Assembly: GCF_009900765.1 (NCBI RefSeq)
Contig: NZ_JAAABL010000039.1
Location: forward strand, 1-34,042
Length of the DNA stretch: 34,042 nucleotides
Direction: 5' to 3'
From: Rhodovarius lipocyclicus
GTDB taxonomy: Bacteria > Pseudomonadota > Alphaproteobacteria > Acetobacterales > Acetobacteraceae
Positions within the stretch are counted from its first letter, which is position 1; each line of letters opens with the position of its first letter. Both the position numbers and the translations under genes were made by a program. Under the pieces are notes generated by a model, which did not search any database, was not told where the DNA came from, and saw only the letters and a program-made list of their open reading frames with translations. Shown here piece after piece: positions 25,375 to 32,978 of the stretch.

Positions 25375-28233
25375 ATGAACGTCCTCGTGAAGCCCAGCCT
25401 GGCGGAAAGCCGGCTCGCCCAGCGCCTGTCCGCCAACATCGCGGGCGAAGTGCTGTTCCACCCCGCCGACCGTGGCCGCTACGCCACCGATGCCTCGATC
25501 TATCAGGTGACACCCGTCGGCGTGGTGGTGCCGAAAACCATCGAGGACGTGCAGGCCGCGATGTCCCTGGCGCGGGAGGAAGGCATCTCTGTCCTCGCGC
25601 GCGGGGGCGGCACCAGCCAGTGCGGGCAGACGGTGAACCACTCGTTGGTGATCGATTGCAGCAAATACCTGCGCAACGTGATCAGCGTGGAGGGCAACAT
25701 CGCGCGCGTGCAGCCCGGCATCACGCTGGGGGCGCTGAACGAGGCGCTGAAGAAGCACGGCACATTCTATCCGGTCGATCCCTCCACCTGGCAGCGCTGC
25801 ACCATCGGCGGCATGGCGGGGAACAATTCCTGCGGCGGCAAGTCGATCCGCTACGGGCTGATGGCCGACAATGTGCTGGCGATCGACGCGCTGCTGGCGG
25901 ACGGTTCGCGGCACCGCTTCGGCGAGGATGAACCGAACACCGACCTCGTGGCCCGGCTGCGGGCCTTGGGCGAACGGGAAGCGGCCGAGATCGCCGAGAA
26001 ATTCCCCGAGCAGTTGCGCCGCGTCGGCGGCTATAACCTCGATGCGCTGACGCCCGCCGCCCGCGCCGCCGGGCGGGGCAACCTCTCCCGCCTGCTGGTG
26101 GGCAGCGAGGGCACGCTGGCCTTCTCCGCCGCGCTGGACCTGAAGCTGTGGCCCATCAAGCCGCGCAAGGTGGTGGGCATCTGCCAGTTCCCCACCTTCC
26201 GCCGCGCCATGGAGGCGAGCCAGCACCTGGTCAGCCTGGACCCGGAGGCGGTGGAGCTGGTGGACCGCACCATGATCGACCTCGGCCGTTCCATCCCGAT
26301 CTATCGCGCCACCATCGACAAGATGCTGATCGGGGAGCCCGACAGCCTGCTGATCGTGGAATTCCACGGCCAGGAGGACGGCCCGCTGCTGCGCGCCCTG
26401 GACCGGCTGGAGGAGATGATGGGTGACCTCGGCCTGCCCGGCCAGGTGGTGCGCGCCACCGAGGCCCCCTTCCAGGCCGCGATCGCGGAGGTGCGGGAGG
26501 CCGGCCTCAATATCATGATGTCCATGAAGGGGGACGGCAAACCCGTCTCCTTCATCGAGGATTGCGCCGTCGCCCTGCCGGACCTGGCCGACTATACGGA
26601 GCGCCTGACGGGGGTGTTCGACGAATACGGCGTGAAGGGCACCTGGTATGCCCATGCCAGCGTCGGCTGCCTGCATGTGCGCCCGGTGCTGAACATGAAG
26701 GATGGCGGCGACGTGCGCAAAATGCGCGAGATCGCCGAGCGCTGCTTCGAGCTGGTGCGCGAATACAAGGGCAGCCACTCCGGCGAGCATGGCGACGGCA
26801 TCGTGCGGTCCGAATTCAACGAAACCATGTTCGGCCATCGCATCGCCCGCGCCTTCGAGGAAGTGAAGGATGCCTTCGACCTCGGCGCGCTGCTGAACCC
26901 CAACCGCGTGGTGCGCCCGCCGCGCATGGATGACTGCGGCCTGTTCCGCTACGCCCCCGGCTATGGCCCCGACCCGGCCGTGAAGCCGGTGCTGGACTGG
27001 TCCGAGCACCCGGGCGGTTTCCTCGGCGCGGTCGAGATGTGCAACAACAACGGCACCTGCCGGAAGTTCGACGCGGGGGTGATGTGCCCCAGCTATCGCG
27101 CGACGCGCGAGGAACAGCACCTGACGCGCGGCCGCGCCAACACGCTGCGCCTGGCACTGTCCGGCCAGTTGGGGGAGGACGCCTTGTCCTCCGACGCGCT
27201 GGCGGAGGCGATGTCGCTGTGCGTGTCCTGCAAGGGCTGCAAGCGCGAATGCCCCACGGGCGTGGACATGGCGCGGATGAAGATCGAGGTGCAGCACGCC
27301 CGCGCCCAGAAGCACGGCGTGCCGCTGAAGGACCGGATCATCGCGGAGCTGCCGCGCTGGGCGGGGCTCGCGGCCCGCGTGCCAGGGCTGGCGAACCTGC
27401 GCAATCGCTCCGCGCTGCTGCGCGGGCTGGGGGAGAAGTGGCTGGGCTTCTCGAAGGACCGCGCCCTGCCGGAATTCCGCCGCGATGTGTTCCGGGATGC
27501 CGAGGCCCATCGCCCCGGCGGCCGGGAGGTCATCCTGTTCGCCGACACCTTCAACCGGTATTTCGAGCCGGAGAATTTGCGTGCCGCCGTGAATGTGCTG
27601 GGGGCGGCAGGCTACGCCGTGCGCCCGGCCGAAGGCGCCGATGGCCGCCCGCTGTGCTGCGGCCGCACCTATCTGGCCGCCGGCATGGTGGAACAGGCCA
27701 AGGCCGAGGCGCGCCGCACACTGGCCGTGCTGGCGGGTTCCGACGCGCCGGTGGTGGGGCTGGAGCCCTCCTGCCTCACCACCTTGCGTGACGAATTCCT
27801 GGCCCTGCTGCCGGGCGAGGAGACCCGGCGCCTGGCCGGCCGCGCCCTGCTGCTGGGCGAATTCCTGGACCGCGAGAAGCCCGCCATGCCCTGGAAGGAA
27901 ACCCCCGCCACGGTGCATGTGCATGGCCATTGCCACCAGAAGGCCTTCGGCGCCTTCAACCCGGCGCTGTCGGTGCTGCAAGGCATTCCCGGTGTCACGG
28001 TGAAGCCCATCACTTCCTCCTGCTGCGGCATGGCGGGCAGTTTCGGGTATATGGCCGCGAACCAGGATGCCTCCCGCGCGATGGCCGAGGCCGCGCTGCT
28101 GCCTGCCGTGCGCGCGGCGGGCGCGGATGACGTGATCGTGGCGGACGGCACCAGCTGCCGGCACCAGATTGACGGGCTCTCGGGCCGTGGGGCATGCCAT
28201 TCCGTGCGGTTGATGGAGCGTGCCCTGGGATGA
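25375..28233 (+). CDS. FAD-linked oxidase fused to Fe-S/CCG domains (D-2-hydroxyacid dehydrogenase, YdiJ-like)
   Basis: The 952-residue protein oxidises a D-2-hydroxyacid (lactate, glycolate or 2-hydroxyglutarate) and passes electrons on through Fe-S clusters. The N-terminal FAD domain shows ARGGGTSQCGQTVNHSLV, IGGMAGNNSCGGKSIRYG and LVGSEGTLAF. The FAD-oxidase C-terminal domain has YAHASVGCLHVRPVLN and SGEHGDGIVRSEF. Fe-S cysteines are at C556-x5-C562-x8-C571 and C616-x2-C619-x2-C622-x3-C626. Two CCG modules follow (GRPLCCGRTYLAAG; HCHQKAFG with SSCCGMAGSFGY). The domain order matches E. coli YdiJ, a D-2-hydroxyglutarate dehydrogenase. The start at 25375 is preferred over 25324, but ribosome-binding signals are weak for both. 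Confidence 0.92.
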   Translation: MNVLVKPSLAESRLAQRLSANIAGEVLFHPADRGRYATDASIYQVTPVGVVVPKTIEDVQAAMSLAREEGISVLARGGGTSQCGQTVNHSLVIDCSKYLRNVISVEGNIARVQPGITLGALNEALKKHGTFYPVDPSTWQRCTIGGMAGNNSCGGKSIRYGLMADNVLAIDALLADGSRHRFGEDEPNTDLVARLRALGEREAAEIAEKFPEQLRRVGGYNLDALTPAARAAGRGNLSRLLVGSEGTLAFSAALDLKLWPIKPRKVVGICQFPTFRRAMEASQHLVSLDPEAVELVDRTMIDLGRSIPIYRATIDKMLIGEPDSLLIVEFHGQEDGPLLRALDRLEEMMGDLGLPGQVVRATEAPFQAAIAEVREAGLNIMMSMKGDGKPVSFIEDCAVALPDLADYTERLTGVFDEYGVKGTWYAHASVGCLHVRPVLNMKDGGDVRKMREIAERCFELVREYKGSHSGEHGDGIVRSEFNETMFGHRIARAFEEVKDAFDLGALLNPNRVVRPPRMDDCGLFRYAPGYGPDPAVKPVLDWSEHPGGFLGAVEMCNNNGTCRKFDAGVMCPSYRATREEQHLTRGRANTLRLALSGQLGEDALSSDALAEAMSLCVSCKGCKRECPTGVDMARMKIEVQHARAQKHGVPLKDRIIAELPRWAGLAARVPGLANLRNRSALLRGLGEKWLGFSKDRALPEFRRDVFRDAEAHRPGGREVILFADTFNRYFEPENLRAAVNVLGAAGYAVRPAEGADGRPLCCGRTYLAAGMVEQAKAEARRTLAVLAGSDAPVVGLEPSCLTTLRDEFLALLPGEETRRLAGRALLLGEFLDREKPAMPWKETPATVHVHGHCHQKAFGAFNPALSVLQGIPGVTVKPITSSCCGMAGSFGYMAANQDASRAMAEAALLPAVRAAGADDVIVADGTSCRHQIDGLSGRGACHSVRLMERALG

Positions 28234-28799
28234 GCCCCGATGATGTGCTGGCTTTCTGGTTCAGCGAGGGGCCGGACACCTTCCGCCCCGCCTGGTTCCG
28301 GAAGGACGATGCCTTCGACAGCGGCATCCGCGCGCAATTCGGCGCCTGGGTGGTGCCCGCCCGCGACGGCGCGCTGGATGGCTGGGCCGGAACGCCCCAG
28401 GGCGCGCTGGCGCTGCTGATCCTGCTGGACCAGTTCCCCCGCAACCTGTTCCGCGGCAGCGCGGAGGCCTTCGCCTCCGACCCCCATGCGCGGGCGATCG
28501 CGCGCCAGGTGGTGGCGCGCGGCTGGGACATGGCGCTGACCTACACCCAGCGCAGCTTCGCCTACCTGCCCTTCGAGCACAGCGAGTCGATGGCCGATCA
28601 GCATCTTTCGGTGGCGCTGTTCGAGGGAACGCGCGACGATCCGGCCAAGGCGGCACCCGGGGGCACCATCGACTTCGCCTGGAAGCATTGGCACGTCATC
28701 CGACAATTCGGCCGTTTCCCGCACCGCAACGCCACGCTGGGCCGGGCCAGCACGTCTCAGGAAGTGATCTATCTGTCACAGCCCGGAGCAGGTTTCTAA
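28230..28799 (+). CDS. DUF924 family protein
   Basis: The 189-residue all-helical protein matches the DUF924 family: VLAFWFSEGPDTFRPAWFRKD at the start, LLILLDQFPRNLFRGS, the YLPFEHSES motif, and IRQFGRFPHRNATLGR near the end. The family has a TPR-like fold and no established activity. Its ATG overlaps the FAD oxidoreductase stop by four bases (ATGA), so it is co-translated with that enzyme here. No signal peptide or membrane segment is seen. Confidence 0.9.
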   Translation: MSPDDVLAFWFSEGPDTFRPAWFRKDDAFDSGIRAQFGAWVVPARDGALDGWAGTPQGALALLILLDQFPRNLFRGSAEAFASDPHARAIARQVVARGWDMALTYTQRSFAYLPFEHSESMADQHLSVALFEGTRDDPAKAAPGGTIDFAWKHWHVIRQFGRFPHRNATLGRASTSQEVIYLSQPGAGF

Positions 28800-28862
28800 A
28801 CCCGCCTGTTCAACACTTCGCGCTTTGGTAGAAAGTCTTAACCGCCCGGAGAGACCCCCCTG

Positions 28863-30017
28863 ATGTTCAAGCGCTTCCTGCTCGGCTGCACCCCATTGCT
28901 CGCCACGCTGGCCATGCCGGCCGCGGCCCAGACCGTTCAGGGCATCTATGTGGGGCTGGGCGCCGGCGGCACCATGCTGAACGAGAGCATCAACCGCCGC
29001 TCTCCCACCGGGTTCTTCGGCCTGGGCAATGGCAGCCAGTTCACCTACCGCACCGGCACCAATGTCTCGGCCAGCATGGGCTGGGGCTTCGGCAATGGCG
29101 TTCGGGCGGAGCTGGAAGGCTACTGGCGCCGCGCCGGTATCGAGGAAGCGCGCCTGTTCTCCCAGGGCAGCTTCAACGGCGGCATTTCCAGCCGGTCGGG
29201 CACGGCGCAGGTCTATGGCTTCATGGCCAATGCCTATTACGATTTCGACCTGACGGTGTTCGGCCCGCAATGGCGCTGGCTGCAGCCCTATATCGGCGCG
29301 GGGCTGGGCTTCGCCTATTCGCAGTACCGCGACCTGACGATGGACACCTACACCAGCCTGCGCACCACGGTGAACGGCAATGGGCGCACCCTGGCCTATC
29401 AGGCGATCCTGGGTGCCGCCGTGCCGCTGGATGACGTGCTGCCCGGCCTGTCGCTGCTGGCCGAGTACCGCTATTTCGGCGCCGGCGCGCCGCGCCTGCG
29501 CACCGAAACCCGCACCATCCCGACCCAGGCCGGGCAGACGGCCTCTCTGCTCTCCGATGTCTCGCGCAATGTCAGCCCGGCGATCGGCAGCCACAACATC
29601 AGCATCGGCCTGCGCTACGCCTTCAACGCGCCGGGGGCGGCAGGCTCCGCGCCGGTGGCGGCCGCGGCGCCGCTGGGCTTCGGCTCCCCGCAATTCGCGG
29701 CGCCCGCCGCCGCCCCGCGCAGCTACGCGGTGTATTTCGGCAATCGCGGCGCGGCGCTGGATGCCACGGGCCGGGACACCGTGAGCCAGGCCGCCCGCAC
29801 CGCCATGGGCGGCGGTGTGTCGGGGCTGGATGTGGTGGGCTCGGCCGATGGCGCGCCCAACGCCGCCAACCGAGCGCTGGCCAACCGCCGCGCCCAGGCC
29901 GTGGTGGCGGAGCTGGTGCGCCAGGGCATTCCGCGCACGGCCATCACCATCTCCGCCGTTGGCGGCCAGGGCCCGACCGACCCGCAGCTGCGCCGCGTGG
30001 ACATCACCCTGCGATGA
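28863..30017 (+). CDS. Outer-membrane beta-barrel protein with OmpA C-terminal domain
   Basis: The 384-residue protein starts with a signal peptide (FLLGCTPLLATLAMPAAAQ). About 240 residues of alternating beta-barrel sequence follow (GIYVGLGAGGTM, VSASMGWGFGNGVRAELEGY, WLQPYIGAGLGFAYSQY, ISIGLRYAFN). After an Ala/Pro linker, residues 285-384 form an OmpA-like peptidoglycan-binding domain (AVYFGNRGAALDATG, VVGSADGA, NRRAQAVVAELVRQGI), with the diaminopimelate-binding Asp and Arg in place. It should tie the outer membrane to the wall. GGAGAG precedes the ATG. The stop overlaps the next gene's ATG by four bases. Confidence 0.92.
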   Translation: MFKRFLLGCTPLLATLAMPAAAQTVQGIYVGLGAGGTMLNESINRRSPTGFFGLGNGSQFTYRTGTNVSASMGWGFGNGVRAELEGYWRRAGIEEARLFSQGSFNGGISSRSGTAQVYGFMANAYYDFDLTVFGPQWRWLQPYIGAGLGFAYSQYRDLTMDTYTSLRTTVNGNGRTLAYQAILGAAVPLDDVLPGLSLLAEYRYFGAGAPRLRTETRTIPTQAGQTASLLSDVSRNVSPAIGSHNISIGLRYAFNAPGAAGSAPVAAAAPLGFGSPQFAAPAAAPRSYAVYFGNRGAALDATGRDTVSQAARTAMGGGVSGLDVVGSADGAPNAANRALANRRAQAVVAELVRQGIPRTAITISAVGGQGPTDPQLRRVDITLR

Positions 30018-30988
30018 AGGCCGCCGTCGTCACCACCGAGGGGTTGGTGCTGCGGGATGTCCCGCCGCCCGTGCCTGGGCCGGAGCAGGTGCTGGTGCGG
30101 CTGCGCGCCATCGGGCTGAACCGGGCCGATCTGGGCGTGGCGTCGGGTCACATGCATGGTGCCGTGGGCGGCCCCGGCACCATCCCGGGCATGGAAGGCG
30201 CGGGCGAGGTGGTGGCGGTGGGCCCCGGCGTGCCCGACCACATCCGCCCCGGCCTGGCGGTGATGGGCGGCATTTCCGGCGCCTATGCCGAATACGGGCT
30301 GGCCGATTGGGGCCGGCTGAACCCGGTGCCCCAGGGCCTGTCCTGGGAAGTGGCCGCCAGCCTGCCCGTCGCGCTGCAGACCATGCACGACGCAGTGGTG
30401 ACGCATGGGCAGGTGCGGCCCGGCTCCTCCCTCATGATCCAGGGCGCGTCCTCCGGCGTCGGGCTGATGGGGATGATGATCGGCCGCCTGATGGGTGCGG
30501 GCCTGGTGGTGGGCAGCTCCACCAACCCGGAGCGCCGGGCGCGGCTGCATGAATTCGGCGCTGGGCTGGCGGTGGACACCAGCGACCCCGCCTGGGTGGA
30601 GCAGGTGCTGGCCGCCACCGGCGGGCGCGGCGTGGACACGGTGGTGGACCAGATCAGCGGCAAGCTGATGTCCCAGACCCTGGCGGCCACCGCCATTCTG
30701 GGGCGCATCGTCAATGTCGGGCGGCTGGGCGGCTTCAAGGCGGAGTTCGACTTCGACCTGCACGCGCAGCGGCGCATCACCTATGTCGGCGTCACCTTCC
30801 GCACCCGCAGCCAGGAGGAAGTGCGCGAGATCGTCCGCCGCATGCGCGCCGATCTGTGGCCCGCGGTGGAGGCCGGCACGCTGCGCCTGCCGATCGACCG
30901 GGTGTTCGGCCTCGATGAGGTGACGGAGGCGCTGGCCCACATGCGCGCCAACCGCCACCTGGGCAAGATCGTGATGGTGGTGGGATAG
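30014..30988 (+). CDS. Quinone oxidoreductase-like MDR-family protein, zinc-free
   Basis: The 324-residue medium-chain reductase probably uses NADPH to reduce quinones or enones in the cytoplasm. Features are MKAAVVTTEGLVLRDVPPP, the substrate-domain LRAIGLNRADLGVASG, GMEGAGEVVAVGPGV, and the nucleotide-binding loop IQGASSGVGLMGMMIG. The cysteines and histidines of the zinc-type alcohol dehydrogenases are absent, and the ending HMRANRHLGKIVMVVG is typical of quinone reductases. The gene overlaps the outer-membrane protein gene by four bases and converges with the SDR gene four bases beyond its stop. Confidence 0.9.
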   Translation: MKAAVVTTEGLVLRDVPPPVPGPEQVLVRLRAIGLNRADLGVASGHMHGAVGGPGTIPGMEGAGEVVAVGPGVPDHIRPGLAVMGGISGAYAEYGLADWGRLNPVPQGLSWEVAASLPVALQTMHDAVVTHGQVRPGSSLMIQGASSGVGLMGMMIGRLMGAGLVVGSSTNPERRARLHEFGAGLAVDTSDPAWVEQVLAATGGRGVDTVVDQISGKLMSQTLAATAILGRIVNVGRLGGFKAEFDFDLHAQRRITYVGVTFRTRSQEEVREIVRRMRADLWPAVEAGTLRLPIDRVFGLDEVTEALAHMRANRHLGKIVMVVG

Positions 30989-30992
30989 CCCC

Positions 30993-31802
30993 CTACCCCG
31001 CCAGGAAGCCGCCATCGGCGCACAGGATATGGCCGGCGATGAAGCTGGCCTCGGCCGACATCAGCCAGCAGACGGCGGCGGCCACTTCCTCCGGGTGGCC
31101 CATGCGGCGCAGCGGCAGCCCCGCCGCCACCTGCCGCATATCCGCGATGCCGGAGGCCAGCATCATCTCCGTCACCACCCGCCCCGGGGCGACGGCGTTG
31201 ATGCGCACCCCATCCCGCGCGTATTCCAGCGCCGCCGAGCGCGTGAGCGCGATCGCCGCCGCCTTGGACGCGCCATAGAGCGACAGGCCGGGGTTCGGGT
31301 TGCGCAGCCCGCTGACGCTGGTGTTGTTCACGATCACGCCGCCCCCGCCCGCCAGCAGCGCCGGGATCTGCGCCCGCAGGCCCAGGAACAGGGCGCGGGT
31401 GTTGGTGTCGAACACCTGGGCGAAGGTGGCGGGGCTCTGTTCGGCCAGCGGGGCGCGGCGTTCCTGGAAGCCCGCATTGTTGAACACCGCATCCAGCCGG
31501 CCGAAGCGGTCCAGCACGGTGGCGATCAGGCGGGTGTGGTCGTCCTCCCGCGTCACGTCCATGGGCTGGAACAGGGCTTGCGTGCCGGTGGCGGCCAGGG
31601 CCTCGGCCACCCCCTGCCCTTCCGGCGCGCGGCGGCCGGTGACGATGACGGCGGCGGCGCCCTCGGCCGCCATGCGCAGGGCGGTGGCACGGCCGATGCC
31701 GCTGGTGGCGCCCGTGACCAGGCACACCCTGCCCCGCAATTTGTCTGATGGTGTGGCGAGGGGGGCCGGCCCCGCGAGTTCGGTCAGGCTGGGCGTGGTC
31801 AT
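30993..31802 (-). CDS. Short-chain dehydrogenase/reductase
   Basis: The 269-residue SDR enzyme has a 26-residue extension, then the cofactor loop TGATSGIGRATAL, VTGRR (an arginine favouring NADP), DAVFNNAG, the catalytic serine region NNTSVSGL, and Tyr-x-x-x-Lys in LYGASKAAAIAL. It ends ILCADGGFLAG like classical SDRs. The substrate is unknown. Its start overlaps the MarR gene's stop by four bases, so the pair is one operon and the regulator probably responds to a substrate or inducer of this enzyme. Confidence 0.92.
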   Translation of the reverse strand: MTTPSLTELAGPAPLATPSDKLRGRVCLVTGATSGIGRATALRMAAEGAAAVIVTGRRAPEGQGVAEALAATGTQALFQPMDVTREDDHTRLIATVLDRFGRLDAVFNNAGFQERRAPLAEQSPATFAQVFDTNTRALFLGLRAQIPALLAGGGGVIVNNTSVSGLRNPNPGLSLYGASKAAAIALTRSAALEYARDGVRINAVAPGRVVTEMMLASGIADMRQVAAGLPLRRMGHPEEVAAAVCWLMSAEASFIAGHILCADGGFLAG

Positions 31803-32245
31803 GCGGGCGGTTCCTCCAGGCGGCAGGCGCGCAGGGCGGCGGCATAGGCGGCCAGGGCCCCCGCCAGCTGGGCGCGGGCGGGCTCGGGCATGCGGGCCAG
31901 GGCGGTGGCGACCTGGTGCCGCGCGAAACTGTCGATGCGGGCCAGCGTCGCCTGGCCCTGGGCGGTCAGGCTCAGCGGCTTGGCGCGGGCATCGGCGGGG
32001 TTGCTGCCCTCCGCCACCTCCCCGGCCGCGACCAGCTTGCGCAGCATGCGGCTGACACTGGATTTCTCCAGCAGCAGGGTTTCGCTGAGCTGGCGCGCCG
32101 TCAGGCCGGGGTGGGCGCCGATCTCGATCAGCGCATGCACGGCCGAGGGCGGCAGTTGCGTGCCCGCCAAGGTGGGGTTCAGGAAGCCGAGCTCCCGCAC
32201 CAGGCGGCGGGAGGCGGCGCGGATCTGAGGGATGGGGTCCGGCAT
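31799..32245 (-). CDS. MarR-family transcriptional regulator
   Basis: The 148-residue protein has the winged-helix core of MarR: SAVHALIEIGAHPGLTARQL, then the recognition helix LEKSSVSRMLRKLVAAGEV, and the wing ARAKPLSLTAQGQATL. Flanking N- and C-terminal helices would form the dimer interface. It is first in an operon with the SDR gene. A 15-bp palindrome lies 3 bases before its start codon, between it and the divergent TfoX-like gene, so it likely represses its own transcript and possibly the other gene. Such repressors are usually released by phenolic or oxidant ligands. Confidence 0.92.
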   Translation of the reverse strand: MPDPIPQIRAASRRLVRELGFLNPTLAGTQLPPSAVHALIEIGAHPGLTARQLSETLLLEKSSVSRMLRKLVAAGEVAEGSNPADARAKPLSLTAQGQATLARIDSFARHQVATALARMPEPARAQLAGALAAYAAALRACRLEEPPA

Positions 32246-32248
32246 TTG

Positions 32249-32263
32249 GTTGCATCATACAAC
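32249..32263. promoter_or_regulatory. Probable MarR operator
   Basis: GTTGCATCATACAAC is an imperfect palindrome. Outside the centre base, only the fifth and eleventh positions fail to pair (GTTG.AT.AT.CAAC). It lies 3 bases upstream of the marR ATG on one strand and 58 bases before the TfoX-like GTG on the other. Size, AT-rich centre and TTG/CAA half-sites are as expected for a MarR dimer site. Confidence 0.6.
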
Positions 32264-32320
32264 AACATGCCCGGCGCGCGAAAGCGGTATAGGCTGCGCC
32301 CGGCACAGGAGGCTGATGGC

Positions 32321-32635
32321 GTGGCGCGCGACCCGGGACTGGAGGAATTGCTGCGGGAAGCGCTGGAGGGCGAGCCCGGGCTGACGGAGAAGGCCATGTT
32401 CGGCGGGCTGGCCTGGCTGCTGCATGGCCGGCTGCTGTGTGCCGCGCGGCATGACGGCATGCTGGTGCGGCTGGGCAAGGGGCAGGATGACTGGGCGCTG
32501 GCCCTGCCGGATATCCGGCCGATGGCGGCGCGCATGCCGGGCTGGGTGAAGGCGGGGCCCGAGGCCTTCGGCGATGACGCGCTGCGCCGGCGCCTGCTGG
32601 ACGCGGCCTTCGCTGTGGTGCGGGGGCTGGAGTGA
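32321..32635 (+). CDS. TfoX/Sxy N-terminal domain protein
   Basis: The 104-residue protein is a stand-alone TfoX N-terminal domain: ELLREALEGEPGLTEKAMFGGLAWLLHGRLLC, then MLVRLGKGQDDWAL, and MPGWVKAGPEAF. In gammaproteobacteria the full protein activates competence genes with CRP. The short alphaproteobacterial forms have no proven role. The GTG at 32321 was chosen because a strong AGGAGG (32307-32312) lies 8 bases upstream and the length then equals the domain. The in-frame ATG at 32267 would add 18 residues not seen in the family. It diverges from the marR operon and may be under the same regulator. Confidence 0.82.
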   Translation: MARDPGLEELLREALEGEPGLTEKAMFGGLAWLLHGRLLCAARHDGMLVRLGKGQDDWALALPDIRPMAARMPGWVKAGPEAFGDDALRRRLLDAAFAVVRGLE

Positions 32636-32798
32636 GGGCGGTGCTGGCGCTGGCGCCGGCCTCTTTGGTCACCGGTATGGATGCGCCGGTGAGCTGGATT
32701 CATCCGCCGCGTTGCGCCCTTCCCGCAGGATGCCGTTGACGGGCACTTTCTCATCCGGGCGCGCGCGGCCGGGGAACCGGGCAAACGATTGGCGCGAT

Positions 32799-32888
32799 TG
32801 GCGGACAGGGTGGGATTCGAACCCACGGTGAAGTCACCCCCACGGCGGTTTTCAAGACCGCTGCCTTCAGCCACTCGGCCACCTGTCC
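32799..32888 (-). tRNA. tRNA-Ser, anticodon TGA, CCA encoded
   Basis: The minus strand begins GGACAGGTGGCCGAGTGGCT, the standard start of a serine tRNA, and ends with the matching CCTGTCC acceptor strand, discriminator G and an encoded CCA (32799-32801). The anticodon loop CTTGAAA gives TGA, reading UCA and related serine codons. A long variable arm (CGTGGGGGTGACTTCACC) and the T-loop GGTTCGAATCC are present. It is complete and should be functional. The recombinase gene lies on its 5' side. Confidence 0.96.
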
Positions 32889-32901
32889 AGAAGGCATTTC
32901 A

Positions 32902-32925
32902 GGCGGTTATCAGTGAAAACCGCTG
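32902..32925. repeat. Partial copy of the tRNA anticodon arm, also an inverted repeat
   Basis: GGCGGTTATCA...ACCGCTG at 32902-32925 resembles the anticodon arm of the adjacent tRNA gene on the same strand (GGCGGTTTTCA..ACCGCTG, 32844-32863). There is one mismatch in the first 11 bases and 7 of 7 in the end part, with 4 extra bases in the loop. It also forms its own 6-bp stem (GCGGTT/AACCGC). It lies between the tRNA and the recombinase and may be a recombination-related site. Confidence 0.4.
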
Positions 32926-32978
32926 TGTAGTCTTATCACTGTGCCGGGTTTTGTGCCGACCCTTGTGAGGGAAGATTC

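Noticed and set aside
25249-28200. A minus-strand open frame continuing upstream of the aminotransferase for about 980 codons, antisense to the FAD oxidoreductase
   Set aside because: The composition is biased toward His, Gln, Arg, Ala and Gly with no domain signal. It mirrors the codon bias of the real plus-strand gene. The aminotransferase has a strong ribosome-binding site at its own ATG.
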